A DNA stretch of 64,000 nucleotides from Ereboglobus sp. PH5-10. GTDB lineage: Bacteria; Verrucomicrobiota; Verrucomicrobiia; Opitutales; Opitutaceae. The notes beneath the pieces are model-generated. The model did no database searches. It was not told the origin of the DNA and saw only the letters and a program-made list of their open reading frames with translations. The first letter of the stretch is position 1, and the number at the start of each line of letters is the position of its first letter. The stretch covers positions 124,001-188,000 of the forward strand of contig NZ_JAQFIP010000005.1 in the NCBI RefSeq assembly GCF_029504735.1, read 5' to 3'. Made by a program: the position numbers and the translations under genes. Below, one piece after another: positions 54,839 to 63,718 of the stretch.

Positions 54839-55774
54839 TCAGGATTTCTTTTTTGGCTCCCTCACATACGTCACCAGAAAAATCCCCGCGCACACGCAAA
54901 CCAGCGCCACGAGGTTTTTCCACTCCAGCAATTTTTCTCCCAAAAACATGGCTGAAAGCGCCGCGCCGAAAATTGGCACCGTGAACTGGAAAATCGAAAA
55001 CAGGCTCACCGGATTATGCTTCAGCAATGTCGCCATGATCGCAAACGCGGCCGACGAAAGCAGCGCCATGTAACAAAGCAACGCCGTCGATGCCGGCGTG
55101 AACCCCGTCAGCGATCCGCCCATCGCGTAACCGAGCACGATGAGCAACACGCCGCCGATGCTCAGCTGCCACGCGGTCATCACCACGCTGTCCATCCCTT
55201 GCGAAATGACCTTTCCGTAGATGCTCGACACCGCCAGCACCAGCGCGGCGATCACCAGAAAGCCCTCGCCCGTGAACGTGAAATGCAGATCGAGCAAATC
55301 GCGGCTGAAATTGACAAAAATCACACCAAGAAACCCAATCACGCACCCGGCCACCACGCGCGCGGTCAACCGCTCGGCCTTGAAGACAAAATGCGCGGCG
55401 ATCACGCTGAAAAACGTCGTCGTGCCGTTCATGATCGCGCCTTTCACGCCCGTCGTGTGGGAAAGCCCGATATAAAAAAAGATATACTGCAACGTCGTCA
55501 TCCCCACCCCGAGCAAGGCGAGCCGCCCGAACAAACCCGCGCCGATGTCGAATGCCTTCCGCCCCGTCGCCGCGCAAAATCCAATCAAAAACAAACCCGC
55601 CGCGAAAAAGCGGTAGCCCGCGAAAAGAAATTTTCCAGCGGTGTCATCCGGCCCGATCGAGAACAACGAATAACCGGTTTTGATCGCCGGATACGCGCTG
55701 CCCCAAAGCAGGCACGCCAGCAACGACAAGCCGCAAACCACGCGCTTGTCCGTGATCCATGCCTTGGTTTTCAC
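54839..55774 (-). CDS. DMT-superfamily transporter (EamA)
   Basis: 311 residues, ten membrane helices in two EamA repeats. LLACLLWGSAYPAIKTGYSL is the usual first helix and GVKGAIMNGTTTFFSVIAAHFVFKAE the end of the first repeat. The second ends in FTVPIFGAALSAMFLGEKLL. It is likely an exporter or importer of a small metabolite such as an amino acid. The gene starts 10 bp after the proS stop, so the two are co-transcribed. Confidence 0.88.
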   Translation of the reverse strand: MKTKAWITDKRVVCGLSLLACLLWGSAYPAIKTGYSLFSIGPDDTAGKFLFAGYRFFAAGLFLIGFCAATGRKAFDIGAGLFGRLALLGVGMTTLQYIFFYIGLSHTTGVKGAIMNGTTTFFSVIAAHFVFKAERLTARVVAGCVIGFLGVIFVNFSRDLLDLHFTFTGEGFLVIAALVLAVSSIYGKVISQGMDSVVMTAWQLSIGGVLLIVLGYAMGGSLTGFTPASTALLCYMALLSSAAFAIMATLLKHNPVSLFSIFQFTVPIFGAALSAMFLGEKLLEWKNLVALVCVCAGIFLVTYVREPKKKS

Positions 55775-55784
55775 GCCGAAAACC

Positions 55785-57560
55785 TCACGCCTTCGGCGCG
55801 GCGTCGTTTGCCGCTTTCACCGCCGCCGAAACACGCTCCAGCGCTTCGGCGACAGGAATCTTCGCAACGTCTTTTTCATGGCGCCACTTCATTTCGATCA
55901 CGCCCTCCTTGAGGCCTTTTCCGCCGATCGTTATGCGCAACGGCACGCCGATCAAGTCGGCGTCCTTGAACTTCACGCCCGGACGCTCGGCGCGGTCGTC
56001 AACAAGCACATCCGCGCCCGCTTGCTCGGCGGCCTCCGCAACCTTGCGCGCCATTTCGGCGGCATCGGCGGCTTGCGGGTCGAGCAGGCAAACGAGCACT
56101 TGGAACGGCGCCACCGGCCACGGCCAGATGATGCCGTCGGCATCGTGCCCCTGTTCGATGATCGCCTGCATCGTGCGGCTAATGCCGATGCCGTAGCTGC
56201 CCATCACCATAAGGTGCTGCTGCTTTTGGTCGTCGGTGTAAACCGCGCCGTATTTTTCCGAATACTTCGTGCCGAGCTTAAAAATGTGGCCGACTTCGAT
56301 GCCCCGGCGCACCTTCAGCGGCTTGCCCGAGACCGGGCACGGCTCGCCCGGACGCACGCGGCGGAAATCGCCAAACTTCGTGATCGCGAGATCGCGCGCC
56401 ACGTTGACATTGCGCAAATGGAAACCGTCCTTGTTCGCCCCCGTGGTTCCGTTGCCGACGAGCTGGATCGCCCGGTCGGCAAAAACACCCGCGAGCGCGC
56501 CGGGATTTTTGATCGTGCCCTTGACCGCGCCAAGACTGCCGGGCTTCGCGCCGAGCACCGGCTCGATTTCCTCGGGCGTGGCGGGGCGGCACAACTCAAA
56601 GCCGAGCGAGCCGAGCTTCGCCTCCTCAAGCTCGTCATTGCCGCGCAAAATCACGATGAACGGTTTTCCGTCGCCGATGTAGACGAGCGTCTTGAATTGT
56701 TTGTCGGCGGCCACGTTGTAAGGCGCGGCCTCGAGCTGCGCGATGGTCGTCACGCCCGGCGTCGCGAATTCCTCAACCGTTCCGGCAGGCGCGGCCCCGG
56801 CCAGGTCCTTCGGCACAATGGCGCTGGTGGCTTTTTCACGATTGGCCGCGTAGCCGCTTTCCTCGCAGTAAATGATGTCGTCGTCGCCCACCTCGGCGGG
56901 CACCATGAACTCGTGCGAAAAACTGCCGCCCATCACGCCCGTGTCGGCCTCGACTGCAATCGCCTGCACGCCGAGCCTGCGGAAAAACGCCTCGTAGGCG
57001 GCCTTCATTGCCAGGTAGCTCCTGGTCGCGCTCTCGTCGTTCGCATCAAACGAATACGCGTCCATCATGATGAACTCGCGCGCGCGCATGAGCCCGTAGC
57101 GGGGACGGATCTCGTTGCGAAATTTCGTGGCGATTTGATAAAAGTTTTTCGGCAGGTCGCGATAGCTTGTGATCTCGGCCTTGACGATGGGCGTGATGAT
57201 TTCCTCGTGCGTGGGCCCGAGCACGAACTCCGGCTCCTTGGCCGCGCCCTGTGTCGCGCTCGCGCTGTCGGCGCGGAACATGATTTCACGCGCCGCCGCC
57301 CAACGCGGGCCGTTTGTCCAGCTCTCGGCGGGATGCACATGGGGCATCCAAAGCTCGATGCCGCCGCCACGGTCGATTTCCTCGCGGCAGATTTGCGTGA
57401 TCTTGTGAATGGCCCGCAGCCCGAACGGCATGTAGGTGTAAAGGCCGCCGCCCAATTTGCGCACGATGCCCGCGCGCACGAGCAGTTTGTGCGAGGGGAT
57501 TTCAGCGTCGGCGGGGCTTTCCTTGAGTGTCGGGATGAAGAACTTGGACCAGTATTTCAT
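55785..57560 (-). CDS. proS: Prolyl-tRNA synthetase
   Basis: 591 residues from the ATG at 57560 (MKYWSKFFIPTLKESP); the frame runs on to 57605, but the family start is at 57560. It charges tRNA-Pro. Class II motifs: GGGLYTYMPFGLRAIHKI near the start, then RPRYGLMRAREFIMMDAYSF (motif 2) and GSYGIGISRTMQAIIEQ (motif 3). The ~180-residue editing insertion between motifs 2 and 3 is present (KTLVYIGDGKPFIVILRG), as in the bacterial long form. The C-terminal anticodon-binding domain starts near VAPFQVLVCLLD. Length is normal. Confidence 0.96.
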   Translation of the reverse strand: MKYWSKFFIPTLKESPADAEIPSHKLLVRAGIVRKLGGGLYTYMPFGLRAIHKITQICREEIDRGGGIELWMPHVHPAESWTNGPRWAAAREIMFRADSASATQGAAKEPEFVLGPTHEEIITPIVKAEITSYRDLPKNFYQIATKFRNEIRPRYGLMRAREFIMMDAYSFDANDESATRSYLAMKAAYEAFFRRLGVQAIAVEADTGVMGGSFSHEFMVPAEVGDDDIIYCEESGYAANREKATSAIVPKDLAGAAPAGTVEEFATPGVTTIAQLEAAPYNVAADKQFKTLVYIGDGKPFIVILRGNDELEEAKLGSLGFELCRPATPEEIEPVLGAKPGSLGAVKGTIKNPGALAGVFADRAIQLVGNGTTGANKDGFHLRNVNVARDLAITKFGDFRRVRPGEPCPVSGKPLKVRRGIEVGHIFKLGTKYSEKYGAVYTDDQKQQHLMVMGSYGIGISRTMQAIIEQGHDADGIIWPWPVAPFQVLVCLLDPQAADAAEMARKVAEAAEQAGADVLVDDRAERPGVKFKDADLIGVPLRITIGGKGLKEGVIEMKWRHEKDVAKIPVAEALERVSAAVKAANDAAPKA

Positions 57561-57782
57561 AAAAATTAAGCCGCACAGGGAAACAGCGCCCGCGCCATGA
57601 GACAAGTGGCAAAGTGAAATTTCAGGGACGGCGCGCCTCCAAAAATTTTGCGGAGGCGCCTCACCGCCGCGAACTCATCGCCGGGCGCCGGCCCAATTGC
57701 TCAAATTTTGTTTTTTCACCGCAAAAACGCTCTTGGGCATTGCGTGCGCGGCGCCGTTCACTTTCATACCCCCGAAAATGTG

Positions 57783-58439
57783 ATGAGCCCCGAGCCGCGA
57801 CAAAACCCCGTTGACTCCAAAATCCGACGCTTGCTGGCGCGCGTCAAAATCCCGCCGTGCATCGCCGCGATTCTCGGGGTGTTTTGCGGACTGGGCCTGT
57901 TCGTCACCGTGAAATCCAACGCGCTTTCCTACATGTCCGACGATCCGGGGGCGTGCGTGAACTGCCACATCATGGGCTCGTATTACGCCAGCCACGCGCA
58001 CAGTTCGCACGCGCGCGTCGCCACGTGCAACGACTGCCATGTGCCGCATCAGAACTTCGTCGCGAAATACGCATTCAAGGCGCAGGACGGGCTTTACCAC
58101 GCGAGCGTTTTCACCCTGCGAGGCGAGCCGCAGGCCATGCGAATCAAGGAGGCCGGCGCCAACGTCGTCCAGGCCAACTGCGTGCGCTGCCACGGCCAGC
58201 TCAACGAAATCGTGCAGCCCTCGACGATCACCCTCGTCGGCAAGGAGCACGGCGAGGGCCACCTTTGCTGGGACTGCCATCGCGACGTCCCGCACGGCAC
58301 GCGCCGCAGCATTTCCTCCGCGCCCAACGCCCTCGTCCCGTATCCCGACACGACCGGCGCCGCCGACCTCATGCCCGCGTGGTTGAAGGCGCAAACGCAC
58401 CCGGAAAACATTTCTCAAAAGGACACTTCCAAAAAATAA
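57783..58439 (+). CDS. nrfH: Cytochrome c nitrite reductase small subunit
   Basis: 218 residues from the ATG at 57783; a frame open to 57648 adds residues not found in the family. NrfH is the membrane-bound quinol dehydrogenase that passes electrons to NrfA. One N-terminal anchor helix (CIAAILGVFCGLGLFVTV) is followed by four heme sites: CVNCH (58-62), CNDCH (82-86), CVRCH and CWDCH. M51 in SYMSDDP may serve as a heme ligand, as in characterised NrfH. It ends 4 bp before nrfA, a tight operon. Confidence 0.96.
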   Translation: MSPEPRQNPVDSKIRRLLARVKIPPCIAAILGVFCGLGLFVTVKSNALSYMSDDPGACVNCHIMGSYYASHAHSSHARVATCNDCHVPHQNFVAKYAFKAQDGLYHASVFTLRGEPQAMRIKEAGANVVQANCVRCHGQLNEIVQPSTITLVGKEHGEGHLCWDCHRDVPHGTRRSISSAPNALVPYPDTTGAADLMPAWLKAQTHPENISQKDTSKK

Positions 58440-58443
58440 CGCC

Positions 58444-59952
58444 ATGAAATCCAAGACTCCCATCGTCTTTCTCATCGCCCTCGCCGCCACGTTTGCGCTC
58501 GGCCTGCTCGCCTCGTCCATCATGGAGCGGCGCGCCGAGGCGCGTCATGTCAACGCCACCGTCGCCCCGCGCCCGACCTCCGGCTACGAGTCGCGCAACT
58601 CCCAATGGGCCGCCGCCTACCCGCGCCAATACGAAACGCTGCGCGACACGCGGGACATGAGCTTCACGCCCCCGCTCGTCGGCGCGCACGGCCTCGACGC
58701 GCTCCGGGAAAATCCGCGCCAGGTCATCCTCTGGGCCGGCTACGCGTTTTCGAAGGATTACAACCACCCGCGCGGCCACGCCTACGCGGTCGAGGACGTC
58801 CGCGCCACGCTCCGCACCGGCGCGCCGATGAAAGCCGGCGAGGGTCCGCAACCCGCCAGTTGCTGGGTGTGCAAGTCGCCCGACGTGCCCCGCCTCATGA
58901 GCGCGATGGGCGTGGACGAGTTTTATAAAAAACAATGGTCCGACCTCGGCGGCGAAATCACCAACCACATCGGTTGCGCCGATTGCCACGAGCCGAAAAC
59001 CATGCAGCTCACCATCACGCGCCCGCACCTCGTCGCCGCCTACAAGGCCGCCACGGGCCGCGACATCACCACCGCCTCGCACCAGGAAATGCGCTCGCTC
59101 GTCTGCGCGCAGTGCCACGTCGAATATTATTTCGACAAGAAAACCGTGCCCGGCGGCCAGGTCGTCACGCTGCCGTGGAAACACGGATTCTCCATCGAGG
59201 ACGCCGAAAAATATTACGACGGCATCGGGTTCACCGACTACGTGAACACCATCAGCAAAACGCCCATCCTCAAGGCGCAGCATCCCGACTACGAACTCTG
59301 GCGCATGGGCATCCACGGGCAGCGCGGCGTCTCGTGCGCCGACTGCCACATGCCCTACACCGCCGACGGCTCGCAAAAATTCTCCAGCCACCACGTGCAA
59401 AGCCCGCTCGCCGACACCAGCAAATCCTGCCAGGTCTGCCACCGGCAAAACGCCGACGAGCTCGTCAAAAACGTGACCGACCGCCAGCGCGCCATCCTCG
59501 GCATGATGGAGCGCATCGAAACCGAGCTCGTCCACGCGCACTTCGAGGCCAGGGCCGCGTGGGACGCCGGCGCGAGCGAATCCGAAATGGCGCCCATCCT
59601 TCAGCTCATCCGCCAGGCGCAATGGCGCTGGGATTACGTCGCCGCCTCGCACGGCGCCGGCTTCCACGCCCCGCTCGAATGCGCGCGCATCCTCGACGCC
59701 GGGCTCGGCCGCGCCGCGAGCGCGCGCCTGCAACTCGCCCGCGTGCTCGCCGCGCACGGCAAAAACGCGCCCGTCGCCCTGCCCGATATTTCGACAAAGG
59801 AATCCGCGCAAAAATACCTCGGCATCGACATCGCGAAAGAGCGCGCCGCCAAGGCGGAGTTCATGAAAAACGCCGTCCCCCAGTGGCTCGAAAACGCGCG
59901 CGCCAAGGGCACGCTCGACGAGGCGCCCCCGGCGCAAAACAAAACATTCTGA
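58444..59952 (+). CDS. nrfA: Ammonia-forming cytochrome c nitrite reductase catalytic subunit
   Basis: 502 residues. An N-terminal signal peptide or anchor (IVFLIALAATFALGLLASS) leads to the periplasm. The active-site heme motif is CWVCK (140-144), where lysine replaces the usual histidine, diagnostic of NrfA. Four further sites are CADCH, CAQCH, CADCH and CQVCH. The substrate-site residues are in the expected order (GHAYAVEDVRATLRTGAP upstream; SSHHVQSPL downstream carrying the distal heme His). It reduces nitrite to ammonium with six electrons, serving respiration or electron disposal. Confidence 0.97.
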   Translation: MKSKTPIVFLIALAATFALGLLASSIMERRAEARHVNATVAPRPTSGYESRNSQWAAAYPRQYETLRDTRDMSFTPPLVGAHGLDALRENPRQVILWAGYAFSKDYNHPRGHAYAVEDVRATLRTGAPMKAGEGPQPASCWVCKSPDVPRLMSAMGVDEFYKKQWSDLGGEITNHIGCADCHEPKTMQLTITRPHLVAAYKAATGRDITTASHQEMRSLVCAQCHVEYYFDKKTVPGGQVVTLPWKHGFSIEDAEKYYDGIGFTDYVNTISKTPILKAQHPDYELWRMGIHGQRGVSCADCHMPYTADGSQKFSSHHVQSPLADTSKSCQVCHRQNADELVKNVTDRQRAILGMMERIETELVHAHFEARAAWDAGASESEMAPILQLIRQAQWRWDYVAASHGAGFHAPLECARILDAGLGRAASARLQLARVLAAHGKNAPVALPDISTKESAQKYLGIDIAKERAAKAEFMKNAVPQWLENARAKGTLDEAPPAQNKTF

Positions 59953-59953
59953 C

Positions 59954-60054
59954 GTGGGGGCGCACCTCGCGTGCGCCCTCGCTCACGCCCGCGTCATGGA
60001 TGCGCACGCCGACAGTCTTCCGCCCGCGAGGGCGCACGCCAGGTGCGCCCCTAC
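59954..60054 (-). repeat. ~101-bp inverted-repeat element inside the resB 5' end
   Basis: Arms start GTGGGGGCGCACCTCGCGTG and end GGTGCGCCCCTAC. The centre, read in reverse, has GGAAGACTGTCGGCG and ACGCGGGCG, so this is the element of the EEP array in inverted orientation. It begins 2 bp past the last base of the nrfA stop codon. Confidence 0.88.
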
Positions 60055-61231
60055 ATTCGCCAGCGCCTTCGCCGCCGCGCTCGGCGTCTACACCGCTGGC
60101 GTCGCCGTGCAACTCGCCGGCGGCGCGCGCGCCGTTCCCGAACCCGCGTGGCCCGCCAATATCCTCCTCCTCGCCGCGTTTGTGATTCTGCTGACCGCCG
60201 CGCACGTCTTCGCCGGAAAAACCGCGCCCGTCCGATTCCTCCGTTCCGTGCCCGTCGCCATCAGCGCCATCGCGCTCGTCCTCGCGCAAGCCGTGTTCAT
60301 GGGCTCAATACGCCAGTCGCCGGGCGCGGGACTTTTCGGCGACATCCTGCATAGCTGGCCGTTCGCGCTGACGATGCTGTATTTCCTCACCAACCTCGGG
60401 CTCGCCACACTCGGCCGCGTTTATCCCTTTCGCGCCGGAAACATCGGCTTCCTGCTCAACCACCTCGGCCTCTGGATCGCGCTCGCCGCGGGGCTGCTCG
60501 GCTCGGGCGACCTCGCGCGCCTGCGCATGCAACTCACGCCAGGCCACCCCGAGTGGCGCGCGCTCGATTCCTCGCACGGCGACCACGCGCACGTCGTCGA
60601 AATGCCCTTCGCGTTTGAACTGAAACAATTCGAGATGGACGTTTTCTCCGCAAAAATCGCCCTGCTCGACACCGCCACAAACAAGCTCGCATCTCCCGTG
60701 GAAATCCCCGCGCCCGGCGTCACGTTCACGCTCGGCGACTGGAACGTCACGATTGAGCAAAATCTTCCTGAGGCCTCATATTTTGCCGACGCCTACCACG
60801 CCATGCCCGGCGAAACCGGCACCGTGCCCGCCGCGCGCGTCTCCGCAAAACATCTTTACTCAAAAGAACAGATTAAACGCGGCTGGATCAGTTGCGGCAA
60901 TTTCGCCAATCCGCCCGCGATCCTCGAACTCGGCGAAGGCCTCGCGCTCGCCATGCCCGAGCCCGAGGCGAAACGCTACGCCTCGCGCGTCGAGGTTTTC
61001 ACCGACGAGCAGGAACGCTTTTCCGCAACCGTCGAGGTCAACAAACCGCTCTCGTTGCGCGGCTGGAAAATCTACCAGCTCAGCTACGACGAGCGCCGCG
61101 GACGCTGGTCGCAAATCAGCATCGTCGAGCTTGTCCGCGACCCGTGGCTGCCCGCCGTTTACACCGGCGTCTTCATGATGATGGCGGGCGCGATTTTCAC
61201 GATGGCGCGCATGAGAAAGGCAAACGCATGA
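59954..61231 (+). CDS. resB: ResB/CcsB-like cytochrome c biogenesis protein
   Basis: 425 residues if started at the GTG at 59954, the only early start besides an ATG at 59996. Both lie inside the repeat element, so the first ~34 residues (MGAHLACALAHARV...) are element-encoded and not conserved. After that come membrane helices (PANILLLAAFVILLTAAHVF; VPVAISAIALVLAQAVF; FALTMLYFLTNLGLATLG), FLLNHLGLWIALAAGLLG and a large extracytoplasmic domain ending ISIVELVRDPWLPAVYTG. ResB and CcsA form the System II heme lyase that attaches heme to apocytochromes such as NrfH and NrfA, encoded directly upstream. Confidence 0.85.
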   Translation: MGAHLACALAHARVMDAHADSLPPARAHARCAPTFASAFAAALGVYTAGVAVQLAGGARAVPEPAWPANILLLAAFVILLTAAHVFAGKTAPVRFLRSVPVAISAIALVLAQAVFMGSIRQSPGAGLFGDILHSWPFALTMLYFLTNLGLATLGRVYPFRAGNIGFLLNHLGLWIALAAGLLGSGDLARLRMQLTPGHPEWRALDSSHGDHAHVVEMPFAFELKQFEMDVFSAKIALLDTATNKLASPVEIPAPGVTFTLGDWNVTIEQNLPEASYFADAYHAMPGETGTVPAARVSAKHLYSKEQIKRGWISCGNFANPPAILELGEGLALAMPEPEAKRYASRVEVFTDEQERFSATVEVNKPLSLRGWKIYQLSYDERRGRWSQISIVELVRDPWLPAVYTGVFMMMAGAIFTMARMRKANA

Positions 61232-62046
61232 ACGCCGCGCTTTCCGCCTCGCCCTGGCTCCAGTTTCCGCTTTTTGCGGGCGCCGCGCTCGCGTGCTGGG
61301 CGCTCGCGATCGCGCTGCAACTCATCCCCGCCACGCGCAACCGCGCGCCGCTCCAATCCGCGCTCGCCGCGCTCGGCGCGTGCGCGCTCCTTGCCTTCGC
61401 CGGCGCGCTCTGGCACGCGCTCGAACGCCCGCCGATGCGCACGCTCGGCGAGACGCGCCTCTGGTATGCGATCTTCACGCCGCTCATCGGCGCGTGCGCG
61501 CACGCCGCGTTTCGCCAGCGCTGGCTGCTCGCGTATTCGCTCGGCATGGGCGCGCTCTTTGTCGTCATCAACCTGCTGCGTCCGGAAACCCACAACAAGG
61601 CGCTCATGCCCGCGCTGCAAAGCATCTGGTTCGTGCCGCACGTGCTTGTTTATATTTTTGCCTACGCAATCTTCGCCGCCTCCTCGGCCGTCGCCGTGCG
61701 CGGATTGTGGCTGGCCTATCGAACACCCGCCCGCGACACCGGCGTCGCGCTCGCGAGCCGGCTTGTTTATCTCGGTTTCGGATTCCTCACGCTCGGCCTC
61801 CTCTTCGGCGCGCTCTGGGCGAAGGAGGCGTGGGGACACTACTGGACGTGGGACCCGAAGGAAACCTGGGCGCTGCTCACCTGGCTCGGTTACCTCGCCT
61901 ACATGCACATCCGCTATCGCCATCCCGAGGCGGTGCGCTCCGCGCTTTGGGTGCTCGCGCTGTCATTCGTGCTGCTGCTCATCTGCTGGTTCGGCGTCAA
62001 CTACCTCCCCTCCGCCGCGCAAAGCGTGCACACTTACACTCGATAA
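61228..62046 (+). CDS. ccsA: Cytochrome c biogenesis protein CcsA
   Basis: 272 residues. Its ATG overlaps the resB stop (ATGA), implying coupled translation. Eight membrane helices surround the tryptophan-rich heme-binding loop WGHYWTWDPKETW, the CcsA/CcmC/CcmF family signature. Conserved histidines lie in WFVPHVLVY and after the loop in MHIRYRH. It acts with ResB at the inner membrane to export and ligate heme. The frame is open further upstream to 60892, but that part overlaps resB in another frame and is not family sequence. Confidence 0.94.
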   Translation: MNAALSASPWLQFPLFAGAALACWALAIALQLIPATRNRAPLQSALAALGACALLAFAGALWHALERPPMRTLGETRLWYAIFTPLIGACAHAAFRQRWLLAYSLGMGALFVVINLLRPETHNKALMPALQSIWFVPHVLVYIFAYAIFAASSAVAVRGLWLAYRTPARDTGVALASRLVYLGFGFLTLGLLFGALWAKEAWGHYWTWDPKETWALLTWLGYLAYMHIRYRHPEAVRSALWVLALSFVLLLICWFGVNYLPSAAQSVHTYTR

Positions 62047-62083
62047 AAAAAACGCGGGGACGCCGCAAACGACGACCCCGCGT
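62045..62083 (-). terminator. Rho-independent terminator of the acetylesterase gene
   Basis: Stem ACGCGGGG (62052-62059) / CCCCGCGT (62076-62083), followed on the minus strand by TTTTTTTTAT. It lies 20 bp past the stop of the gene ending at 62104. The same stem may weakly end the ccsA transcript from the other side. Confidence 0.92.
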
Positions 62084-62103
62084 GCTTTGCGCGATATCAA
62101 TTA

Positions 62104-63525
62104 TTAAAGATTTGCCGCCGGCAGTTTCAGAAAATCAACAATCCACGCGTTCACCGCGTCGGTGGCCTCGGGGATGATCGGGTGGCCCGCGATCAACGCC
62201 AGGTCGAGCACCTTCGGAGCCTTGATCTGGTTGTAGGCCGCGTGCATCGACGTGGGCGGGCAGGTCTCGTCGTTGTAACCCCAATAATAATGGCCCGGCG
62301 CCTTGATGCGCTTGGCGAAATTCACCGCGTCGTAATAACTCGTCGTCTCGATCTTGAGCGGATTTTCGGCGTGGAAGTTTTTGCCCGTTTCCGAGTCCGG
62401 CCTGAACATGTGCGGCCAGCCGCCGGCGCGTCCGTGCAGGTAACCGGTCACGTCGCAATACGCGGGGAATTGCGCGGCGCAGCCCGTCACGCGCGGATCG
62501 AGCCCCGACGTCACGATCGTGAGTTGTCCGCCTTGCGAGCCGCCCGTCACGACGAGGTCCTTGCCGTTCCAGTTGGGCAGCGATGTCAGGTAGTCGTTCG
62601 CGCGCACGCAGCTCAGGTAAACACGGCGGTAATAATACGCGTTCTTGTCGTCCAGGTTATACAGATGATAACCGCGAAGCGTGCTGCTGCGCATCTGGTC
62701 GTAGGCTTCCGGAATCAGGTTCACGGGAAAGCCGTGGATGCCCACGTTGAGCGTGATCGCGCCGCGCTCGGCGAGGCTCGTGTTCACCGGCACGTAGGGC
62801 CGCACGCCCGCGCCCGGCACGCGCAAAATCGCGGGATATTTGCCCGGCGCCTTCGGCTCGCAAAGAATCCCGTAGAAGCGGCTCTGGTAACGCCCGCCCG
62901 CCGAGCCCACCGTGCGAAAACTCACATGGTAAACATTCACCGTCGAGGTGCAGTATTCCGGCAGCAGCGTGCGCTTCGCATCGAGCGGAATCTTTGCGAG
63001 CTCGGCCTTGCCCTCGTTCCAAAACGCGTCGAAGTCCTCCGGCTCGGTCTGGGTCGGCTTGATTTTTTCCGGCTCAAACCCCGCCGTCGCCAAACCGCGG
63101 TAGTTTTTCCCGCCCACGTTTGCCGTCACCACGCAACGCAAAAAGCCCGGCGTCCTCATCGTGCCGCCGTCGATCACGAGGCCGCTCGCGGGCACGACCG
63201 CCGTCACCGCCTCGGCGGGCATCATGTCGGGAGCCACGCGATACGCGACGCGCACGCCCTCCAGCAGCTCGTTGTCAGCCATCACCCTCACGGTGAATTT
63301 CACCTTCTCGCCGACCTTGTAGGACCAATCCTGATGATCGGGCGAAACGATAATCTGCACGCTCGCCACGCGCTTCTGCGCCACGGCGGGCACCGGCGCG
63401 ATCGCATTCGTGTCCGGCGCGGGGAGCGCGCGCGTCTCGCGTGCGGACAACGCCGTCCCCGACGTTGCCAAAATCAGCGCCGCGCAAGAACCAATAAAAC
63501 GGGTAAACCTATTTTTAGTAAGCAT
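62104..63525 (-). CDS. Secreted acetylxylan esterase-type hydrolase
   Basis: 473 residues from the ATG at 63525, preceded by AAAAGGGGCGG as a plausible ribosome binding site; the frame extends to 63771 but without merit. Signal peptide: FIGSCAALILATSGTALSA. An N-terminal beta-sandwich (residues ~40-150) precedes the alpha/beta-hydrolase of the AXE1/cephalosporin-C deacetylase family: DFDAFWNEGKAELAKIP, VRPYVPVN, GGSQGGQLT with the nucleophilic serine, YNDETCPPTS with the Asp and IAGHPI with the His. It would remove acetyl groups from polysaccharides. Confidence 0.9.
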   Translation of the reverse strand: MLTKNRFTRFIGSCAALILATSGTALSARETRALPAPDTNAIAPVPAVAQKRVASVQIIVSPDHQDWSYKVGEKVKFTVRVMADNELLEGVRVAYRVAPDMMPAEAVTAVVPASGLVIDGGTMRTPGFLRCVVTANVGGKNYRGLATAGFEPEKIKPTQTEPEDFDAFWNEGKAELAKIPLDAKRTLLPEYCTSTVNVYHVSFRTVGSAGGRYQSRFYGILCEPKAPGKYPAILRVPGAGVRPYVPVNTSLAERGAITLNVGIHGFPVNLIPEAYDQMRSSTLRGYHLYNLDDKNAYYYRRVYLSCVRANDYLTSLPNWNGKDLVVTGGSQGGQLTIVTSGLDPRVTGCAAQFPAYCDVTGYLHGRAGGWPHMFRPDSETGKNFHAENPLKIETTSYYDAVNFAKRIKAPGHYYWGYNDETCPPTSMHAAYNQIKAPKVLDLALIAGHPIIPEATDAVNAWIVDFLKLPAANL

Positions 63526-63718
63526 AGTGCCGCCCCTTTTAGCCGTGAGCGCCGTGGAAACAAGCGCGTAAAAATTCGTCCCGTAAAATCTCCAAGAAAT
63601 AAGTCTCGGCAAACCCCGCGCGATTTGGGATGCCTTGCGCGTCGTCAGTTTTACAAATTTAGCAAACGACCCAGCCAATTTCACTCCGCACCCGTCACTC
63701 TTCACACTTTTCACACAC

